Source: Thelonectria olida
Taxonomy: Eukaryota > Ascomycota > Sordariomycetes > Hypocreales > Nectriaceae
Assembly (NCBI GenBank): GCA_020736575.1
Contig: JAGPYM010000051.1
Coordinates: 62,001 to 126,000 of the forward strand
Direction of reading: 5' to 3'
DNA length: 64,000 nt
The translations under genes were made by a program, and so were the position numbers. Below the pieces are notes generated by a model. That model saw nothing but the letters and a program-made list of their open reading frames with translations, was not told where the DNA came from and searched no databases. Below are positions 10,737 to 21,955 of the stretch, piece after piece. Positions within the stretch are counted from its first letter, which is position 1. Each line of letters starts with the position of its first letter.

Positions 10737-11260
10737 ATGGCCACCAGGGAGCTCTTAGTGGTGATCCTGAATCACACCAACGAGGAGCTCGACCTGGAAC
10801 CTGAGTCCCCCAGTCTGGAGCATGGCCAATGGATGGACACACCAGAATCACGACCACCGACGGAGATCCTAGCTGGGGAGAGCGGCATGCTGCGGTGCAA
10901 CTCGAGCCACATTGGCGCCGGGGTTGGAGGATCTGTCACTTACCGAGTCATTGGCTACAAAACGAACCACAAGGTGACATTCCTATGGAGCATACCTTAT
11001 GTCGGGCAGAACAAGTTCGACTGCCTTTGTACGGCAGAGGGTTTCAGGGTCAGAGTGTTGGGTGGGAAGGGAAACCAGCCTGTCGTTGTCTTCGTATTCG
11101 GTAAGTTGACCAGGTTGGTAAGAACCTGATGTCTGAAAGGCTCACATCTCCATAAGAACCAGCGCAGAGTCCGAGCCTGGATCATAGTGTAGCTGCGGCT
11201 CTCACCAAGGGTCCTGTGGCGTGCGCTCAGGCTCCTGTAGGTAGCTTGACCCACTATTAG
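10737..11260 (+). CDS. small beta-sandwich protein, aegerolysin / crystal-protein-ET79-like
   Basis: Exons 10737-11100 and 11163-11260 (62-bp intron gtaagt...ccag) give 153 aa. The first exon encodes an all-beta pattern: hydrophobic strand with N-H-T near the start, HGQW, AGESG, GAGVGGSVTYR, then a W-S-I-P-Y-V-G-N strand and a hydrophobic C-terminal strand. This is the arrangement of small bacterial and fungal proteins annotated as aegerolysin-like or crystal protein ET79. No signal peptide is seen. Family members can interact with membranes or lipids, some together with a partner protein; no such partner is visible nearby, and activity here is unknown. The short second exon (about 32 codons, low complexity) rests only on frame and splice sites. 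Confidence 0.6.
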
Positions 11261-12104
11261 ATTAATATCAGATTAACTCTCGTGTCTGCAAGCCGAGAAT
11301 TCTCATCGTGTTTAGTGAACCTGCCTACCACTCGTGCAGTAAGTAGTGAAGCTGAAACCAGTCGCGAAATCATGATTGGATCGAACCACCCGCCAGTGAC
11401 CCTACTGGAGCATTAAGCGAACTCAACTCCAGGTGACGACTCAAAAAGCTTGCTCTGACTCCTGTTGGTCCGCTGGCCAGTCCGTAGGTTCTCTCGTCCT
11501 CGTGTGGTGCAGTGTGGATGACCCCGCAGCCGTGACAACTGTGTGCTGTCGACGACACCAGGTACATACGAGCCGGAGCAGATCATCACCAGTGGCGTAG
11601 GGCACTCGGAGCCGTTTATGAGAGCGACAGGAGTTACTATGTTTGTCATTTTAATGGTGCTGTACATGTGAGTTTGAGTAACTGGAGGTGGGAGAATATG
11701 ATGAACACTGTCGCGATGGCTCTTGTGGACTGTTCGATCTCTGATGCGCAAGACGAAATCTGATACATTAGGTACATGTCCGAGTCACCTTCCGTTTCAT
11801 TCCTGATTCAGTCTGCTTGACCCTTCGTTCCTTGGGAATTCTCCAATCACAAACTGGTTGACAGATCTCGTCAAACACAAAATAGACTTGCGTGTTGCCA
11901 GTTGTGGCTTTTTTCCTCAGCGAATTCCTCAGTATGCCCTGGCTCAGGCTAGACTGTAGTAGTAGGCACTGTAGACTGGGTGTTTGTCGCGCTATTCTGC
12001 CCTTGATATCCCTGTCCGTAGCCATGCGCCTGAGGATGAGCTCTTAAGTGCAAGAGTAATAGTTTAGAATCTGAATCATGCAATATCTTATGCCTAAGGG
12101 GGAC
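11261..12104. other. no gene recognised
   Basis: Short opposing open frames only. It is the 3' flank of both the ET79-like gene and the convergent MARVEL-type gene. Confidence 0.4.
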
Positions 12105-12832
12105 TTACTTGGTCAGTTTTTCCGCATGATGCTTGATGTCGCGCTTTGTCTCATCGAGTTTGATGTAAGTATGCAAGACATATATCCCCTAGAGGTAGTT
12201 GCGTCAATTTCTTCCGTTTTCTTAAATTCCAAGGGCAGGTACACGGAAATGACTCACAAGAATGCCACTCGTAAGGTGGAGGAACCACGCGATGAATGAA
12301 AAGGCCAGGACCGTCCTCCACTGCGCGCATCCCGCCCCGTTGATGTTGACCGTCCCAACAGGGCCGACTCGCCAGAAACGACCCCAGTAATAGCCCCAAT
12401 AGTCGTAATACCAGCGTGCAGAGCAGGTGTGACCACCCGTTTTCTGTTGGAAGTGAATTTTGTGGTTAGCATCAGTCGGTGGTCTTCGCCAAGGAACAAC
12501 ATAGAAATTTTTTGGGGGGTGTGGTTGGAGAGGAGCCATACATTCTGAAGCAGGCAGTATGCCACGAGCCACATCACAAACAGTACAAAGTCAAACGGGA
12601 AGCTCAAAAAGAGAGACTTGAACGGCGGGCAGAAAAAGAAGGAGTAGATAATACCGATACCAGCGACGACCATGGCATAGATGATTCGTCCATCGGCATC
12701 CTCCTGCGCGATGCTGATGAGGTAACAGAAGCGACAAAGAATTCCAAGGACGATTATAGCAGAGGCAAATTCCGCAAGGCGGAGGATAACAGATACAACT
12801 TTATGCGCAGTGCCGGTATGTGTATGTGCCAT
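12105..12832 (-). CDS. MARVEL-type integral membrane protein (186 aa)
   Basis: Complement of exons 12542-12832, 12258-12443 and 12105-12188; two GT-AG introns (98 and 69 bp) keep one frame, total 561 nt. ATG at 12832. Four membrane segments fit the MARVEL four-helix layout: residues about 10-30, 48-67, 76-97 (exon 1) and a last one around AFSFIAWFLHLTSGI (exon 2). Between helices 3 and 4 is a large aromatic loop (YYDYWGYYWGRFW, then CAQWRTVLAF), and the tail is charged and cytosolic (LDETKRDIKHHAEK). This loop is characteristic of small fungal MARVEL proteins. They organise membrane domains or traffic; the specific role here is unknown. Convergent with the ET79-like gene. Confidence 0.7.
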
Positions 12833-13600
12833 TTCGGAGTGGAGCAGGAGTGATTGATTAGAAATAAGTGGTTAACAGGTTAATTCAGGGTTCGAAACCG
12901 TTATGTAGTAAGTGTAGCACAGTGTTTTTGCCGGCCGAATTGAAATGAAATATGAGGCAAGCCCTGGTGTATATATACCTGGGACGACTGGCTGATTTCT
13001 GCATCCAACATACCTCATTAAGCACGAGTGTCGCCAGTCTGCCTTAAGTTTAGCCCCTATGCTTATGAAGAAATTTAATGGCATCTAACCCGTGGAATTG
13101 GCCGCCACAAACCGCCACAGAGCTGTAAGAAACCTTAATTGGTGTGCCGGGCGAATCCACTGACGTAGCTTCGTGCAACACCATGCGTCGAGTTTACTAT
13201 GAGCAGGGTTGGAAATCGATCGATTGAAAATCCGAAAGGGCAAAGCCGTTGTTCTCAAATGTCCAGTCTATAGCACCCTGCATGAATACGTCAGGCCTTG
13301 GCAAGATGCTCGCTCCACCATCGAAGTTTCAGTGCTGATCGGACATGCAGCTAAGTCACGCTAATCCTTTTAGTTTGCTGTGATGGTCACCACTCGGTCA
13401 ATAAGCAGAACTAAACGACTCTGCTCTTTATTACCGAACTAAGGCGTGAACAATCGAAGGTTAAAGTCGAGCTAGCTGACTCGATCGCCTTCACGTCGCC
13501 GATTCCGACGGTTTATATGGGAGCATCCATATCTCCCAGGTCAATGAAAATCATAAATTTGTGCCACAACTATACCACTTATCCCATATAGTCAGCTGAT
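12833..13600. other. no gene recognised
   Basis: Upstream region of the MARVEL-type gene on one side; no further coding signal is seen. Confidence 0.4.
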
Positions 13601-13958
13601 AATACGACTCAAAATCCCAACCCAGACCATCGGAATCAAGGCCATTCAGGAGGCGGCCAATGAGGAGGTATTTCGACCGCTACGAGACATGGCAATTGCG
13701 GATCCTAACCAGCCAGCGACGGCGGCAGATATGCTGGACAAGCTCTTTGCAATTAGAGACTGGAGTTCAACTCTTCTTCTACAGGGCTACACCTTTGTGA
13801 TCTTACTTTTTCTATATCTTTTTAACTGTTCGCTGCATGCGAAGTTCAACAAGTCAGAAACAGCAGTGACGAAACAGGTTGTGTCGCCACCTCTCCGGCG
13901 AGCAGAGCTGGGTGGTGCCTTGGAACAACCCACTTCCATGTCAAGCAACCAGGTATGA
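13601..13958 (+). CDS. partial small single-pass membrane protein
   Basis: An in-frame coding-like stretch begins before the first ATG (13689), after a possible acceptor near 13600, and includes IKAIQEAANEEVFRPLRD. From the ATG there are 89 codons: an acidic/alanine-rich N-terminal part, one strong membrane segment (LLLQGYTFVILLFLYLFN, about residues 37-55) and a basic tail. Upstream exons are probably missing or were not found. No family recognised. Confidence 0.35.
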
Positions 13959-14305
13959 GTTATTGAGAGCATGCATTCATGAAGGAGAAGCTCTAGGTGG
14001 GGCGGGATGGGAGGGATGTTAAATGAATGATCATGGCACGATGTGATAAACGTCGGCGTCAACTTATCTACAAACAGAAAATTATAATTCCCTTCTGATA
14101 TGATCGGTATGTCCAAGATACAGGGAAACTCCATTGAGTTTGTCAGGCGCCATCATCACTTCCCTGCTTGAGCTGCATTAATTCCCTAACTCCGTGATCT
14201 AAGTTCCCAAGCAACAAACGCCATTGAACACGCCCTAATCACCCCAACTATCATGCGCCTCATATACTCCGACATGAATCATTCTCAGCTACACAAAAGG
14301 TTGGT
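13959..14305. other. no gene recognised
   Basis: The convergent 3' flank of two small hypothetical genes. Nothing else seen. Confidence 0.35.
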
Positions 14306-14855
14306 TCAGTCTTTCTTCCAGAACTTCCATTTCTGCTTCGTCAGACATGAAGACGGGCATAGGTAGCGGTTCAACATCTCCCTCCCCTCGTCCGGAAGGT
14401 CACCGATAGACTCGTTGAGGGTATCAATGATAAATCGGTTGGCTGCTCTCAATCAGCGCCAAACCCCCTACCATAGTGGAGAAAACGGAACGCTGTAGTA
14501 GAGAAAACGTACGCATGAGGTTAAGCCCATCATCACCAGCATTCAACGCCATATCCATCCTCGCAGAAGTATAGCACCCATACCGCTGCTGCACCTCAAG
14601 CATGCGAATCCATAATCCCCGTGTCTCATCGGCCGTCATGCCCTTGCAGCTGCGTTCGGAGCTGGTGCTTTCCTGGCGCGAGCGTTCCATGAGTCGGTCT
14701 TCTTTGGTACAGTTATGTTTGGCGTGACGCATCGTGTTGTCGCTTGGGGAATTCCAGTCCGATGCGGGAGAGAAAGGGACTGGGCGGTTTTCGCGATACA
14801 ATGCGTGGAGGATTATGTGAAGTGGTTTGTGTTTATGGTGCTTTTTGCTAGTCAT
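14306..14855 (-). CDS. two-exon hypothetical protein (160 aa)
   Basis: Complement of exons 14513-14855 and 14306-14445; the intron (gtacgt...gagag) gives total 483 nt ending at TGA. The N-terminus is basic and low-complexity, with KHHKHK at the start and a Ser/Glu/Arg-rich middle. The C-terminal half is helical and better conserved in character: LWIRMLEVQQRYGCYTSARM, then NRFIIDTLNESIGDLPDEG and a Lys/Trp-rich tail KQKWKFWKKD. I do not recognise the family; it resembles the short fungal hypotheticals found beside STAND-type genes, but that is an impression only. Confidence 0.5.
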
Positions 14856-15457
14856 TCCACCCCCCTACCGGAGGTACGAAGGTCCAAGGATGGTCGATCT
14901 TGGACCACGGAATTTTAAAGCAAAGCATTGCCATCAGTGTGACGCAAGATACCCTTACCCATTGGGGTTAAGTTCGAGGCCTGGCAGAGACGCCACCCAG
15001 ATGGTGATACGCAGTCGGAAAGCCAGACCAGGGAAGCTTCACGTCGCGTGATGGTGGGCTGATGAAAGAGCGGCTGGGGGACCGCTACCATACCTTGCGA
15101 ATATTAATCATGATTTCACTGACGCGAGTTCTCCTATGAGCTTTACGCCTTGCGACCAGTCGCTGCTCCATTCTACAGTACTGTAGTGGAGGAACCGGGT
15201 AGAGCCGTCATTTGGCTCCTTGTGTACTGATACACGGAGTAGGAATAGGCTCTTAGGGTCGTTGGTCGTTGAGTGAACTGGGGGGCAGCTGCTAATGGAA
15301 CTATTGCGAGGCATGGCTGTGAAGAAGATGTTGGGCTGGCTGAGGGGTAGCCAGGGCTTCATGTGATAATTGAGCATTGATGATCCCTAAAATCGGTCTC
15401 GACCGTTTTTCACAAGGGTGAAAGGTCATGGGTCTATACCCGATTGGTTGAACCGCA
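14856..15457. other. no gene recognised
   Basis: Contains a CTACAGTACTGTAG palindrome near 15174-15187. A minus-strand 89-codon frame at 15108-15377 has no recognisable features and is probably chance. Confidence 0.35.
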
Positions 15458-15859
15458 GTGTTGGGTGGAGGGGAAACCTACTACCTTCTTTTTAGGCTCT
15501 GTAGGGAGAGAAGAGCATTATATTATCGAGGAAGCGAGGTTGAGTTCACGCATACTATCCTGTGTACGGAGGAGGTGATGTGGAGATGTCGCAACAACGA
15601 GCCCTTTATTCGTGAATTCAGAATTGAGCTACAGTCGATGGACGCACGAATAGATGTTTCGATAGAGGGCTCTGATTCTAAGACGCACAATATCGGCCGT
15701 TGCCCGTATACAGTCAGGCAGCTTATTCAAGATCAGGGACTAGATTGCATGTTTAGAACACGAGGCCGAGCGAGCTGTGGTGTGGGGTATAGGGGTTGTC
15801 CTATTGAAGAAAGTAGAGTAAAGATGGAGCTGGACAAGCTCTTGGAGTGTCTTGTTTGA
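15458..15859 (+). CDS. hypothetical protein or C-terminal exon
   Basis: An open frame of 133 codons following a CAG acceptor-like site; the first ATG in frame is at 15579, so the gene start is not resolved. The protein is mixed alpha/beta with five cysteines, the densest part being CMFRTRGRASCGVGYRGC. No family recognised. It could be the last exon of a gene whose upstream part has decayed. Confidence 0.3.
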   Translation: MLGGGETYYLLFRLCRERRALYYRGSEVEFTHTILCTEEVMWRCRNNEPFIREFRIELQSMDARIDVSIEGSDSKTHNIGRCPYTVRQLIQDQGLDCMFRTRGRASCGVGYRGCPIEESRVKMELDKLLECLV

Positions 15860-16117
15860 AATAGACATGTAGTTTTGAGTTAATTGTTTAGACGTTTTTA
15901 CTATTTGTTCTCTATACATTGGTTTTACTATACAATTAATTTACACGGAGTCTCCAGATGTCAATTCACCACTCAAAACACGTCTTTAATAGAAACGCAA
16001 ATCCCTTCTTCCTTCTTTCCGACATCATTTCCACTGCCAGAGCGGGCTGACAGGGACCCTTTCTTGGAGGTGGTCGACAAGTTTGAGGGAGTACTTGGCC
16101 GAGAAGGTAGCCACGTC

Positions 16118-16495
16118 TCAGATCCTGAGCTGACGTGAAGGTGGGGAGGAAGCTGGAGCCGACGGTGGGGAAGAAGCTGGGGAAGAATGCAGGGCAGACG
16201 ATGCAGCGGAAGATGCAGCCGAGAAGGTTGGGATGGTCTTTGGCCGCATGTCGTTGTGTAGCAGGTCCTCTGGAGTCTGTAACGCCTCTCTTGGAAAGTG
16301 TGACGTGAACTTTTGTAACAGGCCAGGGTGAGACTCAAAACCGTCGTATCCATCAGCATCCCTGATGAAGATAACGATCTCGGCGCCATACACTTGGCGG
16401 TAAGTGTCACACTTCTTGATGATTCCACCGCGGCAGTTTCTTCTACCGCGCTTTGTGTCCTTGTTTTTTGCCTCTCGTTGTCGTTGTCGAGTCAT
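16118..16495 (-). CDS. small MADS-box-like protein (125 aa)
   Basis: ATG at 16495. The first 60 residues follow the MADS pattern: a very basic arm (TRQRQREAKNKDTKRGRR), then GGIIKKCDTYRQVYGAEIVIFI, matching the alternating helix then beta strand of SRF-type domains. The C-terminal half is alanine/serine/proline-rich low complexity. MADS factors dimerise on DNA; short stand-alone forms like this are common in ascomycetes and mostly uncharacterised. It is transcribed divergently from the ferric reductase at 16975 across about 480 bp, so the two may share a promoter region. GC-rich Ser/Pro codons at the end make the exact stop uncertain. Confidence 0.5.
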   Translation of the reverse strand: MTRQRQREAKNKDTKRGRRNCRGGIIKKCDTYRQVYGAEIVIFIRDADGYDGFESHPGLLQKFTSHFPREALQTPEDLLHNDMRPKTIPTFSAASSAASSALHSSPASSPPSAPASSPPSRQLRI

Positions 16496-16974
16496 TTTGC
16501 GTTGCGAGCGAAAGAAGAGCAGAATTATGAGTCGGCGTCTTAATTGGAGGGAACTTTTAGAGATGGAAGTGGGCGGCCTTGTGTAGGAATGAGAAGGTTC
16601 CAGAGAAGCGCATCGAGGGGCTTAAGTAAACGCAGATGTGAAGCGCCGGGGTGGGTACGGCGGTTACCCGTCTGTTTGTCGGCTCGAGGGGGGATAAATT
16701 TAGGATAATCGGAGCGCCGGGCCCCACAAAGTCGGAGCGCTTAGAGCTCCGGCAGCCCCACAAAGCCGGAGCGCTTGGAGCTCCGACAGCCACCGAATGG
16801 GGCTTGATGCCGGTGTCGTGTGGACGGGATGCTGCCCCGACCGCATTTCTAGAGTCAAGAAGTGTTGAAATGTTTTAATTAAGCAACTCCTTAAGTTAAT
16901 CGCTGGGTTATATGTATTGCAATGTATTGCAATGGTTCAAACTCTCTTCCCTGTAAACTATCTACGCAGGCAAC

Positions 16975-18925
16975 ATGGAGAGCACCTTGTGGTATCTAAT
17001 AGCCCTATCTGGCTTCTTTCTTGTATCATTCTGTCTGTGGACGCTCAAGTTCTTTGTTCCAAATGTTACACGACTTTACATACGTTACTTGAAGTATCCT
17101 CTCATCATACGGCGTCGGAGGTACTGGGACAGCGTCACGTATGCTGAGTTCTGGCTTCTGATGGCATTGCTCGTCACAAACATCTTGCTTATAGTCACGC
17201 CTTCTGGAAAGGTTGACTGGAAGCAAGTTGTAAGAAGGTCGGCATTTGCATCAGGCGTGAACATGGTTCCTCTGTGTCTCGGCGGCCGTATGGGCCATAT
17301 TGTCCAAACCTTTAATATACACCGAAGCTCTTACAAATTCTTCCACCACTGGCTTGGTAGAATTGCCATCCTAGAAGCCATGGTGCATGCCATTATATCA
17401 ATCAGGACTCAATCACAACATAATTCCCTGACTACCTCCGGATGGATTGTGAGTAGTTAGTGATCCTAAAAATGACATCGCTAACTGTTGCAGATTTTCG
17501 GAGCCTTACTAGCTGTTTTAGTCTTTTCTATGTCTTTTATACGAGCGATTCTCGGTCGGTGGTTTCTCCTCACCCATCGACTGTTTGCAATGCTAGCTGT
17601 CAGCGCACTCATATGGCACACTCTACGCTCTTCCTATCTTCGGGCCCAGCTGTTGGCTGGATGTTGCGCTTCTGTCTGGCTTGTGACTACCTTATACAGG
17701 CTCTACAGACTCTTTTACCACCGTCTTTGGGCTAAAGTGGTTGAAATGGACGGAGATTCCGGCATGCTGAAGATTGAAGTTGCACTGAGATTCCCTATCA
17801 AAGTTCCCCCAGGCACATATTTTAACATATTCTTTCCTGGCACCGTCAGCTCCTATCATCTTCTTCATAGCTACCCGGCCGTTGCTTTCTGGCATCCTCC
17901 AGACACAACCGATCCCTCTGGCATGGTCTCGAATATAAGTTTTCTTCTCACGCGTAGAGGAAGTCACGCTCGTTCCCTACTCAACATCGAGCGTGGGCAA
18001 AAGATTCTCCTAGATGGGCCATTTGGTCAGGATCTAGGCTTAGAGTCGTATGAGAACGTCATTTTCTTAGCCAAAGGAGTCGGGATCGCTGGAGTTCTCC
18101 CTCTAGTGCTCCAACTTACCGAAAGATGGGGCCACGACAATGGAGTAAGAACAAAACTCCAACAGCTATCCAAGAAAATCCAAATTCTCTCTATGAAGGA
18201 GAGGGATGCAACTGGTACCGAGCGCGATGAGATCATCCAGAAGAAGGGCGCCCTGATGGTAGAGAAAGAATCGCTATCTCGAGAATCACTCTTCCGAGAC
18301 GCAACGAAGAAAATTGTCTTGTTCTGGTCGCTCGAGCATAACTCACAGATGGAGGCTGTAGGGAGGTATTTGAAGAGATTGCAAGAGTTAGACCCCGATA
18401 ACGTAAGTGAAAGATATATTTATTTATTTATTTATGTCTGCATTCTGACTAGATACTAGAAGCTATTGGTGGTGTGGTGCGGATATCCATGCCAGAGAAG
18501 CGGGAGCCTCCCTTTTGACCTTAAATCCAACTTTTGGGCGTGCATGGAGCCGTCGCCTGGACGACCAGAGTTCGACACGTTTATTATCTCTAAAATTGCT
18601 GAAGAAAGGCAGAGGCTGCAGGGCCGAATGATGGTAACAAGTAGGTCTATCCATCTCCGATACAGGCGTATTGTAACTAATCCGTACAGCTTGTGGAAGC
18701 GCCAGATTTACAACCCGAATTCGTAAGGTAGTGCTGGACATTATTGATGAGATGGCAGTTGAATTTACAGAGACTGAATTTCGACCTCTGGGCACGAACA
18801 TTCCAACTCGGGATGGAGTTCAAGAGTTCAGAGCATACTTGGGCATTGTAGAGGGAGCTCTACCCACTCTACCCGGTAGGGTAGAGGAGGTATCTACTCT
18901 ACTCTACCGATGTAGAGTAGAGTAA
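16975..18925 (+). CDS. ferric reductase-like transmembrane protein (about 599 aa)
   Basis: Exons 16975-17448, 17494-18402, 18460-18640, 18690-18925; all introns GT-AG and in phase, 1800 nt. The N-terminal half has six to seven membrane helices; haem-ligand histidines are in HRSSYKFFHHWLGR and HRLFAMLAVSALIWH. A FAD-type barrel follows (VPPGTYFNIFFPG, SYPAVAFWHPP), then the NAD(P)H-binding half (LAKGVGIAGVLPLV, IVLFWSLEHNSQME, VVWCGYP, EFTETEFRPLG). Fungal FRE proteins reduce extracellular Fe(III)/Cu(II) at the plasma membrane or serve as NOX-like oxidoreductases. The last about 25 codons (after EFRAY) read into the terminal inverted repeat of the adjacent hAT element, which supplies the stop. 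The native C-terminus is therefore replaced by a short tail; the catalytic part looks complete. Confidence 0.85.
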
Positions 18926-21900
18926 AAAGGGGTACACCTACCCACTCTACCCATTACTGATTGGTTAATTAAATCTTATCATTTGATAAGATAGTAACAT
19001 TGTGGATGCTGAAGTCCTTGAGGAGTCGCCAAATTTTATTGATTCTGCTTAATGTATATTGTGGTGATGTTGTTAGTGAAGATGCTGCCTGCTACTGCCT
19101 GCACTAGCTCGGCTGCTGCCTACCTGCAGCCTACTTGTTACTCCGTTAAATACCTGACTCCTTTACATATGCATGAAGCTAGAATCCTTTGTAAGGAATC
19201 AACTTAGTCCTTGTCTCCTGCCCTGCCTCTTACTACCTCATCCACATCGACACCAAAATACTGTTACATACTCCATCTTTACCACATAGATCTCTAACTA
19301 TGTCCTACTCACAGGATTCATCATCCATCGCCGCCCCTACAACGCCTTCCACGCTGAACCTCTCCTTCCCGGCGCCCAGTGGTGCTTCCAGCGCCTCCCC
19401 GAGCATTCCCTCGATTCCCACCGAGAAGCTTTCAATATGGACCTTCTTTCGACATGCCAGAGGTTTGGAGCCCGAATTCAGGTCAAAGGCAAGATCTGAT
19501 CGAAGTGGAAAGTCCACGAACAAACGCCTGCATTACTGCATCGCCTGTTGGGATAATAACAGGAAGAGCTGGAGTACAATATACACATCAGGAGCCCGGG
19601 ATCATCTTCGCCTCAATCACCCATCTCTGTGGAAGAGATGGCTGGATATGGAAGGTAGGCAAACCTCCTCCAAGCCTAAATCAATGTCTGGCCAGCAGTC
19701 CATGCATTCGTTTTTGCTACCAAAGGGAGAGTCTTCGAGAGAACTGCTTCTCCGAGAGGCTTATGATCGGCCGCGGCATCTCCAGGCGTTGCTAGCACTC
19801 TGTGCTAGAAGGAGGCTTCCTCTCAATGCCATTGAGTGGCCAGAACTCCATGATCTCCTCCTCTCTGCCAATCCAGAGATTTCAGATCTTGCACAGTTTA
19901 GCAGGAGAACATTCACTCGCGCCCTGGTTCTCAACTATGAGAGATATCGTCAAATACTCCAGAACAACATCCAGGAAGCTATTGGTGATGTCCATATATC
20001 AACAGATATGTGGACATCTCCAGCTCGAAAGGCGTATCTCTGCATCTGTATTAGGTGGATCTCCCAGGATTACCAATTCAAACACGGAATACTAGCACTT
20101 CCACAGGTGCTCTTTAGTCACTCTGGAGAGATCCAGGCAGCTATCGTCCTCCGCACTCTTAAATCCTTCGGGATAACAACGAAACTCGGCTATCACACTG
20201 GGGATAACGCCACTTCAAATGACACCCTACTCAAAGAGCTTTCTCGATCTCTAAAACTCGAATTTGGGGTTTGTACACACTAGGCTTTAGATGGTTGTTC
20301 ACTTATGTCGATTAGATTGACTATGATCCGATTACCCACCGCATCCGCTGCCTTGATCATATCCTTAACCTTGCCCTTCAGGCCTTTCTGCTTGCAACCT
20401 CAAAAGAAGCTCTCAAAGCTGCTCTTGCGGCTATTGAAGAGGCCGAAGATACCGATCCTTACGAGCTATTCTCCGCCTATCTTGGTGTGCCGGTTGTTGA
20501 AGACAACCCGGCCTCAATAAGAGCTCATCAACAAGCCCAGAGAAGAGGGAGTAGAGCTAAAGCAAAGCATAAAGATTTTGAAGGCTGGGGTGCCACCAGT
20601 GCGCTCCAGAAGCTTCATAACCTGGCTGTATGGCTCCGAAACAGCTCTATTCACCATGATCGATGGATAGAGGCCGTCAACATTACGTTGGGGATTGACA
20701 ACGACACTCGATGGTCCTCGTGGTATCATCTCATCAAACGCACGACACACAAGGAGCGAGAGATCAAGGACTTCGTTGATAAACACCCTGAATGCGATAA
20801 CTTTCGGCTCAACGGTGTTGAGTGGGATACGCTTAAGCGTACAGAGAGCTTTCTCTCTGTATTTGCTAGTGGTACACTATGGGTGGAAGGCAATGAGGCT
20901 TCGTTATCCCAGAGCCTTACGCTGATGGATGCTATCCTCACCTTCTTTGAGGATAAAAAGGTTTATCCTATTTCATCAAATCAATACTTAAAGCTGATGT
21001 TTTATAGGTGCTGTATACTTCAGGTCCGGAAAGGGATCTCCGCATGGTCCATTCTATTGAGATGGGCTGGTTTATCCTTGATAAATACTACGCCCTCGTT
21101 GAGTCAACGCCAGTATACGCCGCCGCGATGCTTCTCGATCCCTCGATGCTTCTCGATCCCTCGATGCTTCTCGATCCCTCGAAGCGGAAGCATTATCTTC
21201 TTCAGAACTGGCCAGAAGAGTGGCATCAGAAGACTATTGATGCTGCTTATTCGATCTGGCAGAACGAATACGCGCATCTCCCTCATGAACCCGTCTCTTC
21301 TGCTGCTGTTGCTGCTGCTGACATTGATACGCCTCATCCATCCTCGAAGAAGAGGGCAGAAAATGAATTAGACCGGCTGAAACGTCGTCTAAGAGTTCAA
21401 CCTACTTCTCAAGAAGATGAAGATACGTTTATGGCATTTGTTGGGGACAAAACAATTGATCTTGATGTTCTAAAGATAACTCCGCTTCAGTGGTGGTTGG
21501 TTCCGGAGCAGCGCCGGCGCTATCCTCGTCTCCACCGTATGGCCATCAATATCCTCTCAATCGCACCCTCATCCGCGGAACCAGAACAACAATTCTCGGG
21601 CGCACGCCGTACACAGAGCTGGGATAGGCTTAGATTATCGCCAGAGAACCTTCAGAGGCTGGAGTGCATGGGCAACTGGTTTGCGAGGAAGCTCATCTCT
21701 TCGGATGAGCTGCTGGCGATGATCGTGGAGGCTGTGGAGATGGATGATGAGATGAATATTGATTTTGATGAGGAGGATTGGGATGTATAATATAAAGAAG
21801 CATACCTTGAAGAATTGAGCATATGTATAGCATCAACCTTCCCTACACACCACTCTACCCACCACTCTACCCACTCTACCCGGTAGGGTCGAGGAGGCCA

Positions 21901-21955
21901 TCCCTCTACCTGGGTAGGGTAGAGAAGTGAGTAGGGCTCCCTCTACTCTACAATG
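18842..21955 (+). mobile_element. hAT-type DNA transposon 1
   Basis: Terminal inverted repeat: GGGCATTGTAGAG at 18842-18854, and its reverse complement ending at about 21955; TAGAGGGAGC is shared just inside. Both ends also contain, in direct orientation, a block based on CTCTACCC and GGTAGGGT (18858-18890 and 21852-21896) that can fold on itself. The element carries a three-exon transposase without internal stop. No 8-bp target duplication could be recognised, perhaps because a LINE inserted at the right end. The left end lies inside the last exon of the ferric reductase gene. Confidence 0.8.
19300..21790 (+). CDS. hAT family transposase (798 aa, apparently intact)
   Basis: Exons 19300-20268, 20316-20960, 21008-21790 in one frame; ATG in a good context. 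Order: Ser/Pro-rich start; BED zinc finger C-x2-C-x18-H-x4-H around residues 78-108; RNase-H-like catalytic core with DMWTSPARKAYLCI and HTGDNATSNDTLL; GIDNDTRWSSWYHLIKR; and the C-terminal hAT dimerisation segment (PLQWWL, YPRLHRMAINILSIAPSSAEPEQQFS). Length and domain order fit active hAT transposases of fungi. One oddity: MLLDPS is present as three exact 18-bp tandem copies (21130-21183) where relatives have a single LDP motif. The end is acidic (DEMNIDFDEEDW). Confidence 0.85.

Noticed and set aside
18842..21955. 8-bp target duplication GGGCATTG for hAT 1
   Set aside because: The right copy is inverted, not direct, so it belongs to the terminal repeat and is not a target duplication.
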